Assembly (NCBI GenBank): GCA_903891095.1
Contig: CAITDI010000066.1
Span: 1 to 61,192 of the forward strand
Source of the DNA: an uncultured bacterium
GTDB taxonomy: Bacteria; Planctomycetota; Phycisphaerae; Phycisphaerales; SM1A02
Length of the DNA stretch: 61,192 nucleotides
Reading direction: 5' to 3'
The position numbers and the translations under genes were made by a program. Under the pieces are notes generated by a model. It saw only the letters and a list, made by a program, of their open reading frames with translations, was not told the origin of the DNA and did no database searches. Shown here in pieces: positions 29,116 through 38,786 of the stretch. How positions within the stretch are numbered: position 1 is the stretch's first letter; each line of letters opens with the position of its first letter.

Positions 29116-29434
29116 CTTGAGCCCGCGCGAGCAATCGAACACGCCCGTGGCAGGATGCCGCGGGCTGTTCGCTTTCAGGGCGCCTTTCGGCCGTTTGCGC
29201 GAATTGGGAATTCACCCCTCGAAAATGGCGAACCGCCGCTGGAGGGCGTGCGTTGTCTGCTGCGACAGGGTTGCGAACGGACGGGACGACCGGTTGGATC
29301 GGACGACGATTCGAACGGAGATCCGGGCGCGACCGACGATGACGGGACGACAGGGCGCATTCTCTCCTCTCTCTCTGTGCCGCACGCCGACCAAACCGGT
29401 CGGCGTGCGGCGTTTTTGAGATGGTGATGCGCGC
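29116..29434 (+). terminator. Gene-free gap with a strong terminator at 29380-29417
   Basis: This gap lies between the convergent EF-hand gene and dapL. A weak hairpin follows the EF-hand stop (AGCCCGCG near 29112, CGCGGGCT near 29160). About 220 bases later there is a perfect 13-bp stem, CCGCACGCCGACC / GGTCGGCGTGCGG, with a 5-base loop followed by CGTTTTTG, functional on the plus strand. Between them I see no convincing gene, only GGACG-rich sequence and a CT-rich run (29370-29377). The terminator may end a long 3' untranslated region or a small RNA. Confidence 0.8.
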
Positions 29435-30676
29435 TCAGACGCGGCCGAGCCGGCGCACGACTTCCTCGACATTCGCGCGCGAGTTGAACGCGCTGATGCG
29501 GAAGTAGCCCTCGCCGCAGCGGCCGAAGCCCGCGCCCGGAGTGGTCACCACGCGCGCGTTCCGCAGCAGGTGATCGAAGAAGCCCCAGCTGTCGAACGAG
29601 CCCGGCGTCTTGCACCACACGTACGGCGCGTTCTCGCCGCCCCAGGTCTTCCAGCCGAGCGCGCGGCAGCCGTCGCGCAGGATGCGCGCGTTCTCCATGT
29701 AGAAGTCGACGAGCGCCGCGACCTCGCGCTTGCCCGACTCGGTGTAGAGCGCCTCGGCGCCGCGCTGCACCGCGTAGCTCACGCCGTTCGAGCGCGTGTT
29801 CCAGCGGCGCGTCCACAGGCCATGCAGCGCGACGGCGTCGCCCGCGCGGGTGTAGGCCATCACGCTCTTCGGCAGCACCGTGTAGCCGCAGCGCACGCCA
29901 GTGAAACCGCCCGACTTGGAGAAGCTGCGGAACTCGATCGCGCACTCGCGCGCGCCCGCGATCTCGTAGACCGACTTGGGGGCGTTCGCGTCGCGGTTGT
30001 ACGACTCGTACGCCGCATCCCAGAAGAGCAGCGCGCGGTGCTTGCGGGCGTACGCGACCCACGCCTCGAGGCGCGCGCGGTCCATGACCGTGCCCGTCGG
30101 GTTGTTGGGCGAGCAGAGGTAGATCACATCGGGCGCAGGCGCGCTCGCGGCGGGCACGTCGGCGAGAAAGCCGTTGGCCTCGGTGCAGGGGAGGTAGGTG
30201 ATGCCCTCGTATCCGCCGCCCGCCATCGCGGCGCCGGTGTTGCCGAACATCACGTTCGCGTCGACATACGCGGGGTAGACGGGATCGGTCACCGCGATGC
30301 GGTTTCCCGCGCCGAGGATCTCGAGGATGTTGCCGCAGTCGCCCTTGGAGCCGTCGCTCAGGAAGATCTCGTCGTCGGCGACATCGAGGCCGCGCGAGCG
30401 GAAGTCGCCGTGGGCGATCGCAGCGCGCACCGAGTCGTATCCCGTGCCAGGCCCGTAGCCCTTGAAGGTCGCGCGGTTGGCGAGCTCGTCGTTCGCAGCG
30501 TCCATCGCCTTGATCGCGCTCGCGGGCAGCGCCTCGGTCACGTCGCCGATGCCGCAGCGGATGATCTCCTTGGCGAGGTCGGGCTTCTCGCTGGCGAACG
30601 CCGACACGCGGCGCGCGATCTCAGGAAACAGGTAGCCGGCGGAGAGCTTGAGGTAGTGTTCGTTGACGAGTGCCAT
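29435..30676 (-). CDS. dapL: LL-diaminopimelate aminotransferase
   Basis: Converts tetrahydrodipicolinate directly to LL-diaminopimelate with glutamate, the short route to lysine and peptidoglycan precursor found in planctomycetes, chlamydiae and plants. It has 413 residues, normal length. It is a class I PLP aminotransferase: the Schiff-base lysine is K254 in SFSKSGGFTG, with NNPTG at 191-195 and the cofactor Asp as D220 (FWDAAYESY). The N-terminus NEHYLKLSAGYLFPEIARRV is diagnostic for DapL. The frame is open to 30763, but the ATG at 30676 gives the family N-terminus. It diverges from a methyltransferase gene. Confidence 0.95.
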   Translation of the reverse strand: MALVNEHYLKLSAGYLFPEIARRVSAFASEKPDLAKEIIRCGIGDVTEALPASAIKAMDAANDELANRATFKGYGPGTGYDSVRAAIAHGDFRSRGLDVADDEIFLSDGSKGDCGNILEILGAGNRIAVTDPVYPAYVDANVMFGNTGAAMAGGGYEGITYLPCTEANGFLADVPAASAPAPDVIYLCSPNNPTGTVMDRARLEAWVAYARKHRALLFWDAAYESYNRDANAPKSVYEIAGARECAIEFRSFSKSGGFTGVRCGYTVLPKSVMAYTRAGDAVALHGLWTRRWNTRSNGVSYAVQRGAEALYTESGKREVAALVDFYMENARILRDGCRALGWKTWGGENAPYVWCKTPGSFDSWGFFDHLLRNARVVTTPGAGFGRCGEGYFRISAFNSRANVEEVVRRLGRV

Positions 30677-30757
30677 GGTGATCTCGATCGCCCAGCGCGG
30701 TCGGCGCGCGGACGAAGTGCGGGCGGTGAATGTACGGACAAATCGCGCGCGCTGCGC

Positions 30758-30763
30758 TAGCAT
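30758..30763 (+). promoter_or_regulatory. Candidate -10 box of the SAM methyltransferase (leaderless type)
   Basis: TAGCAT followed by 8 bases and the GTG start at 30772; no Shine-Dalgarno. It lies in the 95-base divergent region shared with dapL. Confidence 0.42.
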
Positions 30764-30771
30764 GACCGACC

Positions 30772-31419
30772 GTGCTTGACTTCCTTACCGAGGCTCTTCG
30801 CAACTTCCGCAGCACCGGAGCAGTGTGGCCGTCGTCGCCGATGCTTGCGAAGGCGATGACCAGCCACATCGCGAGCCTCGACGGCAAGCGCCGCATCCTT
30901 GAGGTTGGTCCGGGCACCGGGCCGTTCACCAAGGCGATCCTGCGAAAGCTGCGCGCGGGCGACCACTTCGATCTCGTCGAGATCAACCAGACCTTCTGCC
31001 GCAAGCTCGAGAAGGACGTGCTCGCGCCGTATCGCGCGCGGCATCCGCAGGTCACCGTGCGGCTGCACTGCGCGCCGATCGAGGACGCGGATCTCGCCGG
31101 TCCCTACGACGCGATCGTGTGCGGACTGCCGTTCAACAACTTCCCGCCCAAGCTCGTGCGGCAGATCTTCCGCCGCATGTTCGCGCTGCTCAAGGATTCG
31201 GGCGAGCTCGTGTACTTCGAGTACGCGGGCGTGCGCGTGCTCAAGAGCCCCGTGGTCGACAGCGATGGCCGCGCGCGGCTCAAGCGGATCGACGCGATCG
31301 GCAAGTCGCTGCGACGCAAGCACGAAGGCAAGAAGGAACTCGTGCTCGGCAATTTCCCGCCGGCGTTCGCGTACCGACTGACGGGCAACGCGGCGGCGAA
31401 GTCCAAGCGCAAGGCGTGA
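30772..31419 (+). CDS. SAM-dependent methyltransferase, phospholipid N-methyltransferase-like
   Basis: A 215-residue class I methyltransferase. The SAM-binding motif is RILEVGPGTGPFTKAIL near residue 41, and the acidic ribose ligand follows in FDLVEINQTF. The post-catalytic segment IVCGLPFNNFPP near residue 118 resembles the GLPxxNF motif of PmtA-type phosphatidylethanolamine N-methyltransferases and, more distantly, rRNA adenine dimethylases. WPSSPMLAKAM near the N-terminus also fits the PmtA group. The tail is basic (AAAKSKRKA). The GTG start is supported by the upstream TAGCAT box. I call it a lipid methyltransferase only tentatively. Confidence 0.72.
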   Translation: MLDFLTEALRNFRSTGAVWPSSPMLAKAMTSHIASLDGKRRILEVGPGTGPFTKAILRKLRAGDHFDLVEINQTFCRKLEKDVLAPYRARHPQVTVRLHCAPIEDADLAGPYDAIVCGLPFNNFPPKLVRQIFRRMFALLKDSGELVYFEYAGVRVLKSPVVDSDGRARLKRIDAIGKSLRRKHEGKKELVLGNFPPAFAYRLTGNAAAKSKRKA

Positions 31420-31432
31420 GGCGTGTCGTGTT

Positions 31433-31610
31433 TTCGCGCTCGCGCCGTGCGCGCGCTCGCTTTGGTGGTGATGATGTCTGGCGTTCCGCGGGCTTCCGCC
31501 CGCGGGCATTCATGCAAGTTGTGGTCCACGACAGGTCGTGGTCCACGGCGGGTCGTGGCTCACGATCACAACCGTGAGCCTTCGAAAGCCGTGAGTGCCC
31601 GTCAGGCGGC
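31433..31610. repeat. Dispersed multi-hairpin repeat, copy 2 (inverted relative to copy 1)
   Basis: Its reverse complement matches copy 1 over most of its length. Outer arms are GGGCATTCA (31504-31512) and TGAGTGCCC (31592-31600). The CCGCGGGC-TTCC-GCCCGCGG hairpin precedes the left arm, and two overlapping GTCGTGG/CCACGAC palindromes lie inside. It extends further than copy 1 on the side of 31433-31466, and that edge matches the fragment at 21596. It lies between convergent genes. Confidence 0.75.
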
Positions 31611-31642
31611 AGCCTGCGGCACGGGTTGCGCGAGCGTTCCAC

Positions 31643-32770
31643 TCACAGCGTCGCGGCGAACTTCTCGCCCGGCTTCATCGCCAGCGCGAAGCCCGCGAAC
31701 AGATGCGCGATGCGCGTGAGGTCGCGCAGGCTCGTCATCTCGACGGTCGTGTGCATGTAGCGGATCGGCAGCGACACGAGGCCGCACGGGATTCCACCTT
31801 GCACGAAGATCGCGTCGGTGTCGGTGCCCGAGCCGCCCGGCGTGGCCGCGCGCTGCAGCGGGATCGAGAGCGTGCCCGCGATCTCGGTGAGACGCGCGAC
31901 GACCTCGGGCTGCATCGAGCCGCCGATGGCGATCTTCGGGCCGCCCGCGAGCTTGAACAGACCGTGCTGCGCGTGGCTGATGCCAGGGCTGTCGGTCGCG
32001 TGGCCGACGTCGGTCACGAGCGCGACATCGGGCGCAAGCGTGCGGCCGATGATCTGCGCGCCGCGCAGGCCGACTTCCTCCTGCACGGTCGACACGGCGA
32101 CCACGCGCACCTTGAGCTCGCTCGCGCGCGCGGCGACGAGGCGCAGCGCTTCGGCTGCGATCCAAGTGCCGATGCGGTTGTCGAGCGCGCGCGCGACGAC
32201 GATGTCGTCGTTGATGTGCATGAATCCGTCGAGGAACACGCCCGCGTCGCCGATCGCGAGCTTGGACTTCGCGTCATCGCCGCTGGTCGCGCCGATGTCG
32301 ATGAAGAGCTCGTGCATCTTGCGCACCTTGCCCTCGGCCGACTTGTCCTGCAGGTGGATCGCGGTGGCGCCGATCAGGCCGATCACCGGGTTCTTGACGC
32401 CGGGAATGCTCGAGTTGAAGCGCACGCGCTTGCCCACGATCGAGCCGACATCGATGCCGCCGATCGCCTTGCAGTACACGAAGCCCTTGTCGTCGAAGTG
32501 ATTGACCATCAGGCCGATCTCGTCGGCGTGGCCGCAGATCGCGATGGTCGGGACGCCCGCGCCCTCGGGACCGAAGCTCGCGAAGCAGTTGTTGTACGAG
32601 TCGTTCCACGTCTTGGTCGCAAAGCCGCGCGCGTACTTCATCCACACGCGCTGTCCGTCGCGCTCGAAGCCCGACGGGCTCGGCGTATCCAGCAGTTCCT
32701 TGAGGAACGCGAGGCTCTCGGGGCGAATCGTGTCGGCGGGTCCGGGCGCGGTGGTGGTCTCGTTGGCCAT
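31643..32770 (-). CDS. M42 family metallopeptidase (aminopeptidase)
   Basis: A 375-residue cytoplasmic aminopeptidase of the glutamyl-aminopeptidase/FrvX group, normally a large tetrahedral complex that trims peptides. The co-catalytic metal ligands and catalytic acids are in place: His in AICGHADEIGLM near residue 80, Asp in ARALDNRIGTW, paired Glu in VSTVQEEVGLRG, Asp in LVTDVGHATDS, and His near the C-terminus in RYMHTTVEM. There is no signal peptide. The start is the ATG at 32770, with TATCCT 6 bases upstream and no Shine-Dalgarno. Substrate specificity cannot be read. Confidence 0.9.
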   Translation of the reverse strand: MANETTTAPGPADTIRPESLAFLKELLDTPSPSGFERDGQRVWMKYARGFATKTWNDSYNNCFASFGPEGAGVPTIAICGHADEIGLMVNHFDDKGFVYCKAIGGIDVGSIVGKRVRFNSSIPGVKNPVIGLIGATAIHLQDKSAEGKVRKMHELFIDIGATSGDDAKSKLAIGDAGVFLDGFMHINDDIVVARALDNRIGTWIAAEALRLVAARASELKVRVVAVSTVQEEVGLRGAQIIGRTLAPDVALVTDVGHATDSPGISHAQHGLFKLAGGPKIAIGGSMQPEVVARLTEIAGTLSIPLQRAATPGGSGTDTDAIFVQGGIPCGLVSLPIRYMHTTVEMTSLRDLTRIAHLFAGFALAMKPGEKFAATL

Positions 32771-32776
32771 CGGCGC

Positions 32777-32782
32777 AGGATA
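32777..32782 (-). promoter_or_regulatory. Candidate -10 box of the M42 peptidase (leaderless type)
   Basis: TATCCT on the minus strand, 6 bases before the ATG at 32770. Confidence 0.4.
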
Positions 32783-32803
32783 GCGGTGACGACGGCGCGC
32801 GCG

Positions 32804-32836
32804 AAAAACGAAAACACGCCGCGAGGTGCGGCGTGT
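32804..32836 (-). terminator. Rho-independent terminator of the 96-residue gene
   Basis: On the minus strand: ACACGCCGC, 5-base loop, GCGGCGTGT, followed by TTTCGTTTTTCG. It lies between the stop of the small gene (32884) and the M42 start, insulating the two. Confidence 0.85.
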
Positions 32837-32883
32837 GGGTTTCGTGGGAGAGGCGTTCGTTCGCCGTCGTCAGTTGGCCTGCA

Positions 32884-33174
32884 TCAGTTGGCCTTTTTGG
32901 GCCGCGCCTTCAAGCGCTGACCGCCCTCGGCAAACATCTCGCTGGCGGCGCGGATCGGAGGCGCAGCGTGTCCGCCCGTGCTACCGACAGGAGCGGGTGT
33001 CTGCTGCTCGGCGACCGGCTTCGGCGCAGGCTCGTTGCGAGCTGGCGGAGCATTGGGCGTCTGCGGAGCCGGCGGACCAAGTCGGCGATTGCGCGCCTCA
33101 TCGATCGATCGACCCATGTTCTGGATGATCGAGCGGACTTGCTGGGCATTGCGCGTGGAGCGGTTCGAGTGCAT
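32884..33174 (-). CDS. Small proline-rich basic protein of unknown function
   Basis: A 96-residue frame supported by AGGAG 7 bases before its ATG and by its own terminator. The N-terminal third is polar and helical (RSTRNAQQVRSIIQNMGRSI). The middle (33-75) is rich in Pro and Ala (GPPAPQTPNAPPARNEPAPK), and the C-terminus is basic (GQRLKARPKKAN). There is no signal peptide or transmembrane segment. I do not recognise a family; it looks disordered and might bind nucleic acid or a protein partner. It diverges from the Tricorn-like gene across 259 bases. Confidence 0.6.
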   Translation of the reverse strand: MHSNRSTRNAQQVRSIIQNMGRSIDEARNRRLGPPAPQTPNAPPARNEPAPKPVAEQQTPAPVGSTGGHAAPPIRAASEMFAEGGQRLKARPKKAN

Positions 33175-33379
33175 GTGGGTCTCCTGACGGAATCGCCTGA
33201 CGTGTCGTGCATGGATCCCGAATGGCGGGAGCCCCTACGCAGCGACCATGGCGCGGTTCCGAAATTTCCAATTCGCCCATCGGCGCATAAAGCGATCGAG
33301 TTTGGCGAAGGTCTGATCTTTCTTCAGACATGCCCTTTCAGAACGCACCAAGCGCACAAAACGACCTTGAAACAGCGCG

Positions 33380-33385
33380 TAGACT
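33380..33385 (+). promoter_or_regulatory. Candidate -10 box of the Tricorn-like gene
   Basis: TAGACT 48 bases before the ATG at 33434. Here a leader with a GAGGA ribosome-binding site (33424-33428) lies between box and gene, unlike the leaderless cases. Confidence 0.35.
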
Positions 33386-33433
33386 GTCCGCCCCCGTCTG
33401 GGCGCCACGCCTGGGCATGGAACGAGGAACGCC

Positions 33434-36400
33434 ATGAACAACCGATCCGCCGCCGCCGTCGTCCTTCCGCCGCTCGCCCTCCGTGCCAGCTGCTCGAGCC
33501 GAGTCCTTGCTGTCGCCGTCGCCGCCTGCTGCGCCCCCGTTGCGCTCGCGGCCAAGGTCGACCTTCCGCGCTACCCCGCGCTCTCGCCCGATGGCACGCG
33601 GATGACCTTCACCTGGCGCGGCGATCTCTGGAGCGCGCCGTCCGATGGCGGTACTGCCGTGCGCCTGACCTCGAGCCCCGCGGTCGAGGCGCGCAGCGCG
33701 TTCAGCCCCGATGGCTCGCGCATCGTGTTCGAGAGCGAGCGCGACGGACTCAGGAACCTCTGGTCGATCGCGCCCGATGGCAGCGACCTCAAGCGCCTGA
33801 CCGAGCTCGACGCCGCGTTCGCGCTGTCGTCGGTCGGCATGCTCGGCGGCAAGCCGACGATCTTCATCGACAGCACGATCGAGGGCGATCTCTTCCGCTC
33901 GGCGCGGCCGTTTGTGCTGCCGCTCGAAGGCGGCGTGCCGACGCGCCTGCATGATGCGTTCGGCACCGCGGCGAGCGTTTCGCCCGACGGCGCGAAGGTC
34001 ATCTTCGAGCGCGGCGGCATGAGCTGGGTGCGCCGCGGCTACAACGGCCCCGACAACCACAACGTGTGGATGTTCGATCCCGCGACCAAGGCCTTCACGC
34101 AGCTGACCAAGTACGACGGCAACGACGGCATGCCGCGTTGGATCTCCGCCGACCAGTACGTGTATCTCTCCGACCGTGGCACCGGCGCGTACAACCTGCA
34201 CCGCGCGCGCATCGGCGAGGCGCCCGACACGGGCAAGCGCCTGACCGATTTCACCGCCGACGACATCAACGGCCTCGCGGTTTCGGGCGACGGCAAGACC
34301 GCGGTGTTCTGCGTGCTCGGCGATCTCTTCCGCATCGATCTCTCGAAGGAAGGCGCGAAGGCGGAGAAGTTCGCCCTCACCGCCGCCGACGACGCGCTCA
34401 GCGACCGCGAGATCAAGCAGGTCGGCAAGAGCGTGAGCGATGCAGCGCTTTCGCCCGACGGCAAGACGATGGCGGTCGTGGCCGACGGCGACGTGTTCGT
34501 GCGCAGCGTCGACGACAAGAGCCCGACCCGCCGCGTGACCGAAGGCGAGGGCCGCGAGCGCGACATCTGCTGGAGCGCCGACGGCATGACGCTCTACTTC
34601 GCGTCGGATCGCGACGGACACGACGCGCTCTACGCCGCGACCGTGGCCGAGACGCGCAGCGAGGCACGCGAGCACGGCAAGCTCAAGAAGGACGCGCCGA
34701 AGGCCGAGCCCAAAAAGGATGAGGCCAAGAAGGATGAGACGAAGAAGGATGAGCCGAAGCCTGAAGTGAAGCCGGAAGAGCCCGCGAAGGACCCCGCGCC
34801 GACGCCCGCCGCCGAGCCTGCGAAGGACGAGCCGAAGCCCGAAGCCAAGCCTGAGGCCAAGAAGGACGACGCGAAGAAGGACGACGCAAAGCCCGACGCC
34901 AAGAAGGAAGAGAAGAAGAAGGACCCCAAGCTCGATCCCGCGCGTTGGGCCGATGCGATTCGCTTCGACGTCAAGCCGCTCGTGCAGGGCACCGACAACG
35001 ACCGTCGCCCCGTCGCGTCGCCTGACGGCAAGTGCGTGCTCTTCACGCGCAATCTCGGCGATCTCGCGCGCCTCGATCTCGCGACCGGCGACGTCAAGGT
35101 GATCCACCCGGGCTGGGACGACGAACTCGAATACGTCTTCTCGCCCGACGGCAAGATCATCGCGATGGCCGAGAGCGACGCGGATTTCAACAAGGACATC
35201 TGGCTGCTCGCCGCCGACGGCAGCGTGCCCGCGGTCAACGTCACGCGTCATCCCGACAACGACACGCGTCCGCGCTTCTCCGCCGACGGCAAGATCCTCA
35301 CCTTCCTCTCCGAGCGCACGAACGAGGAGTTCGACGTGTGGATGGTGATGCTCGACCGCGATCTCGAGGGCTACTCGCAGCGCGATCTCGACCAGTACTT
35401 CAAGGACGCCGCCGAGGCCGCGAAGAAGCGCAAGCCGCTCGAGGTCAAGGCGCCCGAAGTGAAGGCTCCCGAGATGAAGGGCGCCGAGATGAAGGGCGCC
35501 GAAGCCAAGAAGGAAGAACCCAAGAAGGAAGAACCCAAGAAGGAAGAAGCCAAGAAGGACGAGCCCGCGAAGGATGAAACCAAGAAGGACCCCTTCGACG
35601 GCCTCGAGCTCGACGACGCGTATCTCCGCGTGCGCCGCGTGAGCACCGCGCTCGGCGACGAGGGCAACCTCGAGATCACGCCCGCTGGCGACCGCATGGT
35701 GTTTACCGCGGCGGACGGCAAGGAGCCCGCGCTCTTCACCATCAAGTACGACGGAACCGATCAGAAGAAGATCGGCGCCAGCATGGGCGTCGCAGGCCTC
35801 TCGTTCGCCGGCGACCGCGTGATCGGCGTCGCAGCGGGCCAGGCGCAGAGCGTTGGCCTCGCTGCCGCAGGCGATGCGAAGGTCGTCGACATCACGGCGA
35901 ACAGCGAGATCGATCTCGCCAAGCGCAACATCGAGAAGCTCGAAGAAGTCTCGCGCATCATGGGCATGAAGTTCTACAAGGACCCGAAGGACAAGGGCCT
36001 CGATTGGCCCGCGCTCACCGCGCGCCACCGCGAGCTCGCGTCGCGCGCGCGCACGGCCGATGAGTTCGACTTCGTCGCCAACATGTTCATCGGGCATCTC
36101 GATGGCTCGCACCTCGGCGTGCGATCGCCCGATGCGAACGGCGGCGCCGCGGGCGCGCGCCGCGCGCAAGGCCGACTCGGCGTGACCACCGTTGCCGCGG
36201 AAGGCGGCCGCGCGGTCACCGCCGTGCTGCCGGAATCGCCTGCATCGCTCGTCAATCCGCGCATCGAGGTCGGAGACATCATCACCGCCGTGGACTTCGA
36301 GCCGGTCGACGCCGCCAAGCCGCTCGAGTCGATGCTCGCCGGCAAGAGCGGACAGGAAGTGTTCGTGTCGTTCACGCGCCGCGCGAAGGACGCTGCGCCT

Positions 36401-37102
36401 GACGCGAAGCCGCTCGAGCTCGGCGTACTCGTGGTGCCGATGTCGTCGGCCACCGAGCGCACGCTGCGCTACAACGCCGAGACGATGGCCAACGCGCGCA
36501 AGGTCGACGAGCTCTCGAAGGGCCGCCTCGGCTACATCCACATCGCCGCGATGGACCAGGCTTCGCTCGATCGCTTCGAGCGCGACCTCTACGCCGCCGC
36601 GAACGGTAAGGACGGACTCGTCGTCGATGTGCGCAACAACGGCGGCGGCTCGACCGCCGATCGCCTGCTCGCGTCGATCGACGTGCGCACGCACGCGTAC
36701 ACCGTGCCGCGCGAAGGCGACCCGACGCGCAAGAACAGCTATCCGCAGGACCGCCTCTACATCCAGCGCTACACGATGCCGATGGCGATGCTCTGCAACG
36801 AGAAGAGCTTCTCCAATGCCGAGATCACCGCGCACGCGTTCAAGACGCTCGGCCGCGGACCGCTCGTCGGCCAGCAGACCGCAGGCGGCGTGATCTCGAC
36901 GGGCTCCGATTCGCTCGTCGACGGCACGACCGTGCGCACGCCGTTCCGCGGCTGGTACCTCGCCGATGGCACCGACATGGAAGAGCACGGCGCGATGCCG
37001 GACTTCGTCGTCGTGCAGACTCCCGAGGACGAATCGCGGAACTTCGACGCGCAGCTCGCGAAGGCCGTCGAGGAGCTCATGAAGAAGCTGCCGAAGAAGT
37101 GA
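33434..37102 (+). CDS. Exported Tricorn-like S41 family protease with beta-propellers, PDZ and lysine/glutamate-rich inserts
   Basis: 1222 residues. A long signal peptide ends near residue 40 (PVALAAKV). PD40/WD40-type propeller blades follow ([38 protein letters not shown]). The propeller region is split by two low-complexity inserts of KKDE/PKPE and KKEEP repeats (residues ~414-500 and ~671-720). Then come a Tricorn C1-like domain with HLDGSHLG (H888, H893), a PDZ domain (~915-985), and an S41 core with the likely nucleophile S1127 in EKSFSNAE and [16 protein letters not shown] before it. It probably degrades peptides in the periplasm. GAGGA precedes the ATG. Pyrophosphatase follows after 19 bases. 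Confidence 0.88.
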   Translation: MNNRSAAAVVLPPLALRASCSSRVLAVAVAACCAPVALAAKVDLPRYPALSPDGTRMTFTWRGDLWSAPSDGGTAVRLTSSPAVEARSAFSPDGSRIVFESERDGLRNLWSIAPDGSDLKRLTELDAAFALSSVGMLGGKPTIFIDSTIEGDLFRSARPFVLPLEGGVPTRLHDAFGTAASVSPDGAKVIFERGGMSWVRRGYNGPDNHNVWMFDPATKAFTQLTKYDGNDGMPRWISADQYVYLSDRGTGAYNLHRARIGEAPDTGKRLTDFTADDINGLAVSGDGKTAVFCVLGDLFRIDLSKEGAKAEKFALTAADDALSDREIKQVGKSVSDAALSPDGKTMAVVADGDVFVRSVDDKSPTRRVTEGEGRERDICWSADGMTLYFASDRDGHDALYAATVAETRSEAREHGKLKKDAPKAEPKKDEAKKDETKKDEPKPEVKPEEPAKDPAPTPAAEPAKDEPKPEAKPEAKKDDAKKDDAKPDAKKEEKKKDPKLDPARWADAIRFDVKPLVQGTDNDRRPVASPDGKCVLFTRNLGDLARLDLATGDVKVIHPGWDDELEYVFSPDGKIIAMAESDADFNKDIWLLAADGSVPAVNVTRHPDNDTRPRFSADGKILTFLSERTNEEFDVWMVMLDRDLEGYSQRDLDQYFKDAAEAAKKRKPLEVKAPEVKAPEMKGAEMKGAEAKKEEPKKEEPKKEEAKKDEPAKDETKKDPFDGLELDDAYLRVRRVSTALGDEGNLEITPAGDRMVFTAADGKEPALFTIKYDGTDQKKIGASMGVAGLSFAGDRVIGVAAGQAQSVGLAAAGDAKVVDITANSEIDLAKRNIEKLEEVSRIMGMKFYKDPKDKGLDWPALTARHRELASRARTADEFDFVANMFIGHLDGSHLGVRSPDANGGAAGARRAQGRLGVTTVAAEGGRAVTAVLPESPASLVNPRIEVGDIITAVDFEPVDAAKPLESMLAGKSGQEVFVSFTRRAKDAAPDAKPLELGVLVVPMSSATERTLRYNAETMANARKVDELSKGRLGYIHIAAMDQASLDRFERDLYAAANGKDGLVVDVRNNGGGSTADRLLASIDVRTHAYTVPREGDPTRKNSYPQDRLYIQRYTMPMAMLCNEKSFSNAEITAHAFKTLGRGPLVGQQTAGGVISTGSDSLVDGTTVRTPFRGWYLADGTDMEEHGAMPDFVVVQTPEDESRNFDAQLAKAVEELMKKLPKK

Positions 37103-37121
37103 TCACGCCGAAGGGGGACCG

Positions 37122-37739
37122 ATGACCGACGGGAAACTGCAGTTCAACACCTCGCGGCCGCATCCGTGGCACGGCCTCTCGGTCGGCCCCGATGCGCCGT
37201 CGGTGGTGCACGCGTTCATCGAGATCACGCCGTTCGACGTGGTGAAGTACGAGATCGACAAGCACTCGGGCTACCTGCGCGTCGACCGGCCGCAGCGCTC
37301 GAGCTCGGTGCCGCCCGCGCTGTACGGCTTCGTGCCGCGCACCTACTGCGGCACGCGCGTCGCGGCGCTGTCGCCCAAGTCGACGCGCGGCGACGGCGAT
37401 CCGCTCGACATCTGCGTGCTCACCGAGCGGCCCGTGTCGCGCAGCGAGATCCTCATGGACGCGCGCGTGCTCGGTGGAATCCAGATGGTCGACGGCGGCG
37501 AGGCCGACGACAAGATCGTCGCCGTGCTGCCGAGCGATCCCGTGTACGGCGGCGCGCGCGAGATCAGCGACCTGCCGCGCTCGCTGGTCGATCGGCTCGT
37601 GCACTACTTCGCGTCGTACAAGGCGATGCCCGGCGAAGAGAACAAGGTCGCGATCGCGGGCATCTACGGCGCGAGCGAGGCACGCAGCGTCGTGGTCGCC
37701 GCGATGGACGACTACGCCGAGCTGCTCGCGCGTCGGTGA
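37122..37739 (+). CDS. ppa: Inorganic pyrophosphatase
   Basis: Hydrolyses pyrophosphate from biosynthetic reactions; cytoplasmic, family I, metal-dependent. It has 205 residues, slightly longer than the bacterial norm (~175). The active-site signature is [14 protein letters not shown] near residue 88. [16 protein letters not shown] and [12 protein letters not shown] supply the other conserved Lys, Arg and Tyr residues, and [12 protein letters not shown] is close to the C-terminal family motif. GGGGGA lies 5 bases before the ATG. It starts 19 bases after the Tricorn-like gene, so co-transcription is likely, although their functions are not obviously linked. Confidence 0.94.
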   Translation: MTDGKLQFNTSRPHPWHGLSVGPDAPSVVHAFIEITPFDVVKYEIDKHSGYLRVDRPQRSSSVPPALYGFVPRTYCGTRVAALSPKSTRGDGDPLDICVLTERPVSRSEILMDARVLGGIQMVDGGEADDKIVAVLPSDPVYGGAREISDLPRSLVDRLVHYFASYKAMPGEENKVAIAGIYGASEARSVVVAAMDDYAELLARR

Positions 37740-37748
37740 TCGCTGCGA

Positions 37749-38786
37749 TTACTCGTTGTCGTTGTCGCTGCTGTCGTCGTCGCTGTCGGCCGCGTCGTCG
37801 GCCGCTTCGGCCTCCGCGTTGGCGGCGGCATCGCTCGTCTCGCGCAGCTTGCGTCCGTCCTCGGCGATCGAGTCGTAGATCGACGCGAGCAGGCCGACGA
37901 GCGGGAACTTGCCTTGCAACGGCGACTGTCCGAGACGGCGCAGCAGCGCGTGCGGCGCAAACGGCTCGGTCTCGCTCGGCATCTCATCGATCTGACGACC
38001 GGGCCGCCAGAAGTTGTTGAGGCAGCGCTCGAGCGGCATCGCTTCGGGCGCGGCTTCGGCAGCGGGCGGAGTCGAGTGCGCGCGGGCGAGACCGCGGGTG
38101 GCGATGGCGCGCGCCTCCTGCAGGCGCTCGAGCAGACGCTGACCGTCGAGCCCGCGCATCGTGAATGCAAGCAGCGGGTCGCCCGCGAGACGCTCGATCA
38201 GCAGCGCCGCGACGCACGCGATGTGCTTGCACGGCATCGGCAGATCGCACGTGCAGCTGCGCGTGACGGTCGACGCATCCGTGGGAACGAGGTGCTTGCC
38301 GAGCGACGCAAACGGCTGTTCGACCAGCGGCGGCATTTCGCCCGCGAGAAGCTTGGCGGAGTACACGGCTTCGCGCGCCATGATCGCGACCACGCGCTCC
38401 CAATCGGCGGCGGCGAGCATTTCCGGCGTGATGCGCACGGTGTACGGACGCGGCGCGCGGCCTTGCACCGCAGCCTCGACGCCCGTCGGACCAATCTGCA
38501 ACGTCGCGGTCTGGCCCGCGCGCGCGTAATCGAGACCTTCGGTCTTGACGGCCTCGCCGATCCCTTGGAGCAGCAGCATGGACCACGCGTCGGCGGGCCA
38601 CGCAAGCATCTCGATGCCTTCGCGGCGACGCAGGCGGATGCCGTTCTTCAGGCGACGCGGCGTGTCGGGACGGCGCATCTGGCGCCCGCCAGGACCGGCG
38701 TTGAAACTCGGATTGCGCGCGAACTGCGAGGTCGCGGGCGGCGGCGTGGGGACCGGCGCAGGAGTCGTATCTTCTGGAACGCTCAT
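37749..38786 (-). CDS. SWIM zinc-finger protein paired with a SNF2 helicase
   Basis: 345 residues. The SWIM motif CTCDLPMPCKH (CxCx6CxH) is near residue 180, inside a domain that usually binds nucleic acid or protein. The N-terminal ~25 residues are Pro-rich, and the C-terminal ~25 are strongly acidic (ADDAADSDDDSSDNDNE). The ATG overlaps the upstream helicase stop as ATGA, so the two proteins are made together and probably act as one complex. Pairs and fusions of SWIM proteins with SNF2 ATPases are common in bacteria, but their job is poorly known. No clue beyond that is visible here. Confidence 0.85.
   Translation of the reverse strand: MSVPEDTTPAPVPTPPPATSQFARNPSFNAGPGGRQMRRPDTPRRLKNGIRLRRREGIEMLAWPADAWSMLLLQGIGEAVKTEGLDYARAGQTATLQIGPTGVEAAVQGRAPRPYTVRITPEMLAAADWERVVAIMAREAVYSAKLLAGEMPPLVEQPFASLGKHLVPTDASTVTRSCTCDLPMPCKHIACVAALLIERLAGDPLLAFTMRGLDGQRLLERLQEARAIATRGLARAHSTPPAAEAAPEAMPLERCLNNFWRPGRQIDEMPSETEPFAPHALLRRLGQSPLQGKFPLVGLLASIYDSIAEDGRKLRETSDAAANAEAEAADDAADSDDDSSDNDNE

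Noticed and set aside
29155-29427. 90-residue plus-strand frame between the EF-hand gene and dapL
   Set aside because: No ribosome-binding site, no motif, and it reads through the terminator hairpin.
33338-36988. 1216-residue antisense frame opposite the Tricorn-like gene
   Set aside because: Shadow frame; its runs of FLLGF come from the lysine/glutamate repeats read backwards.
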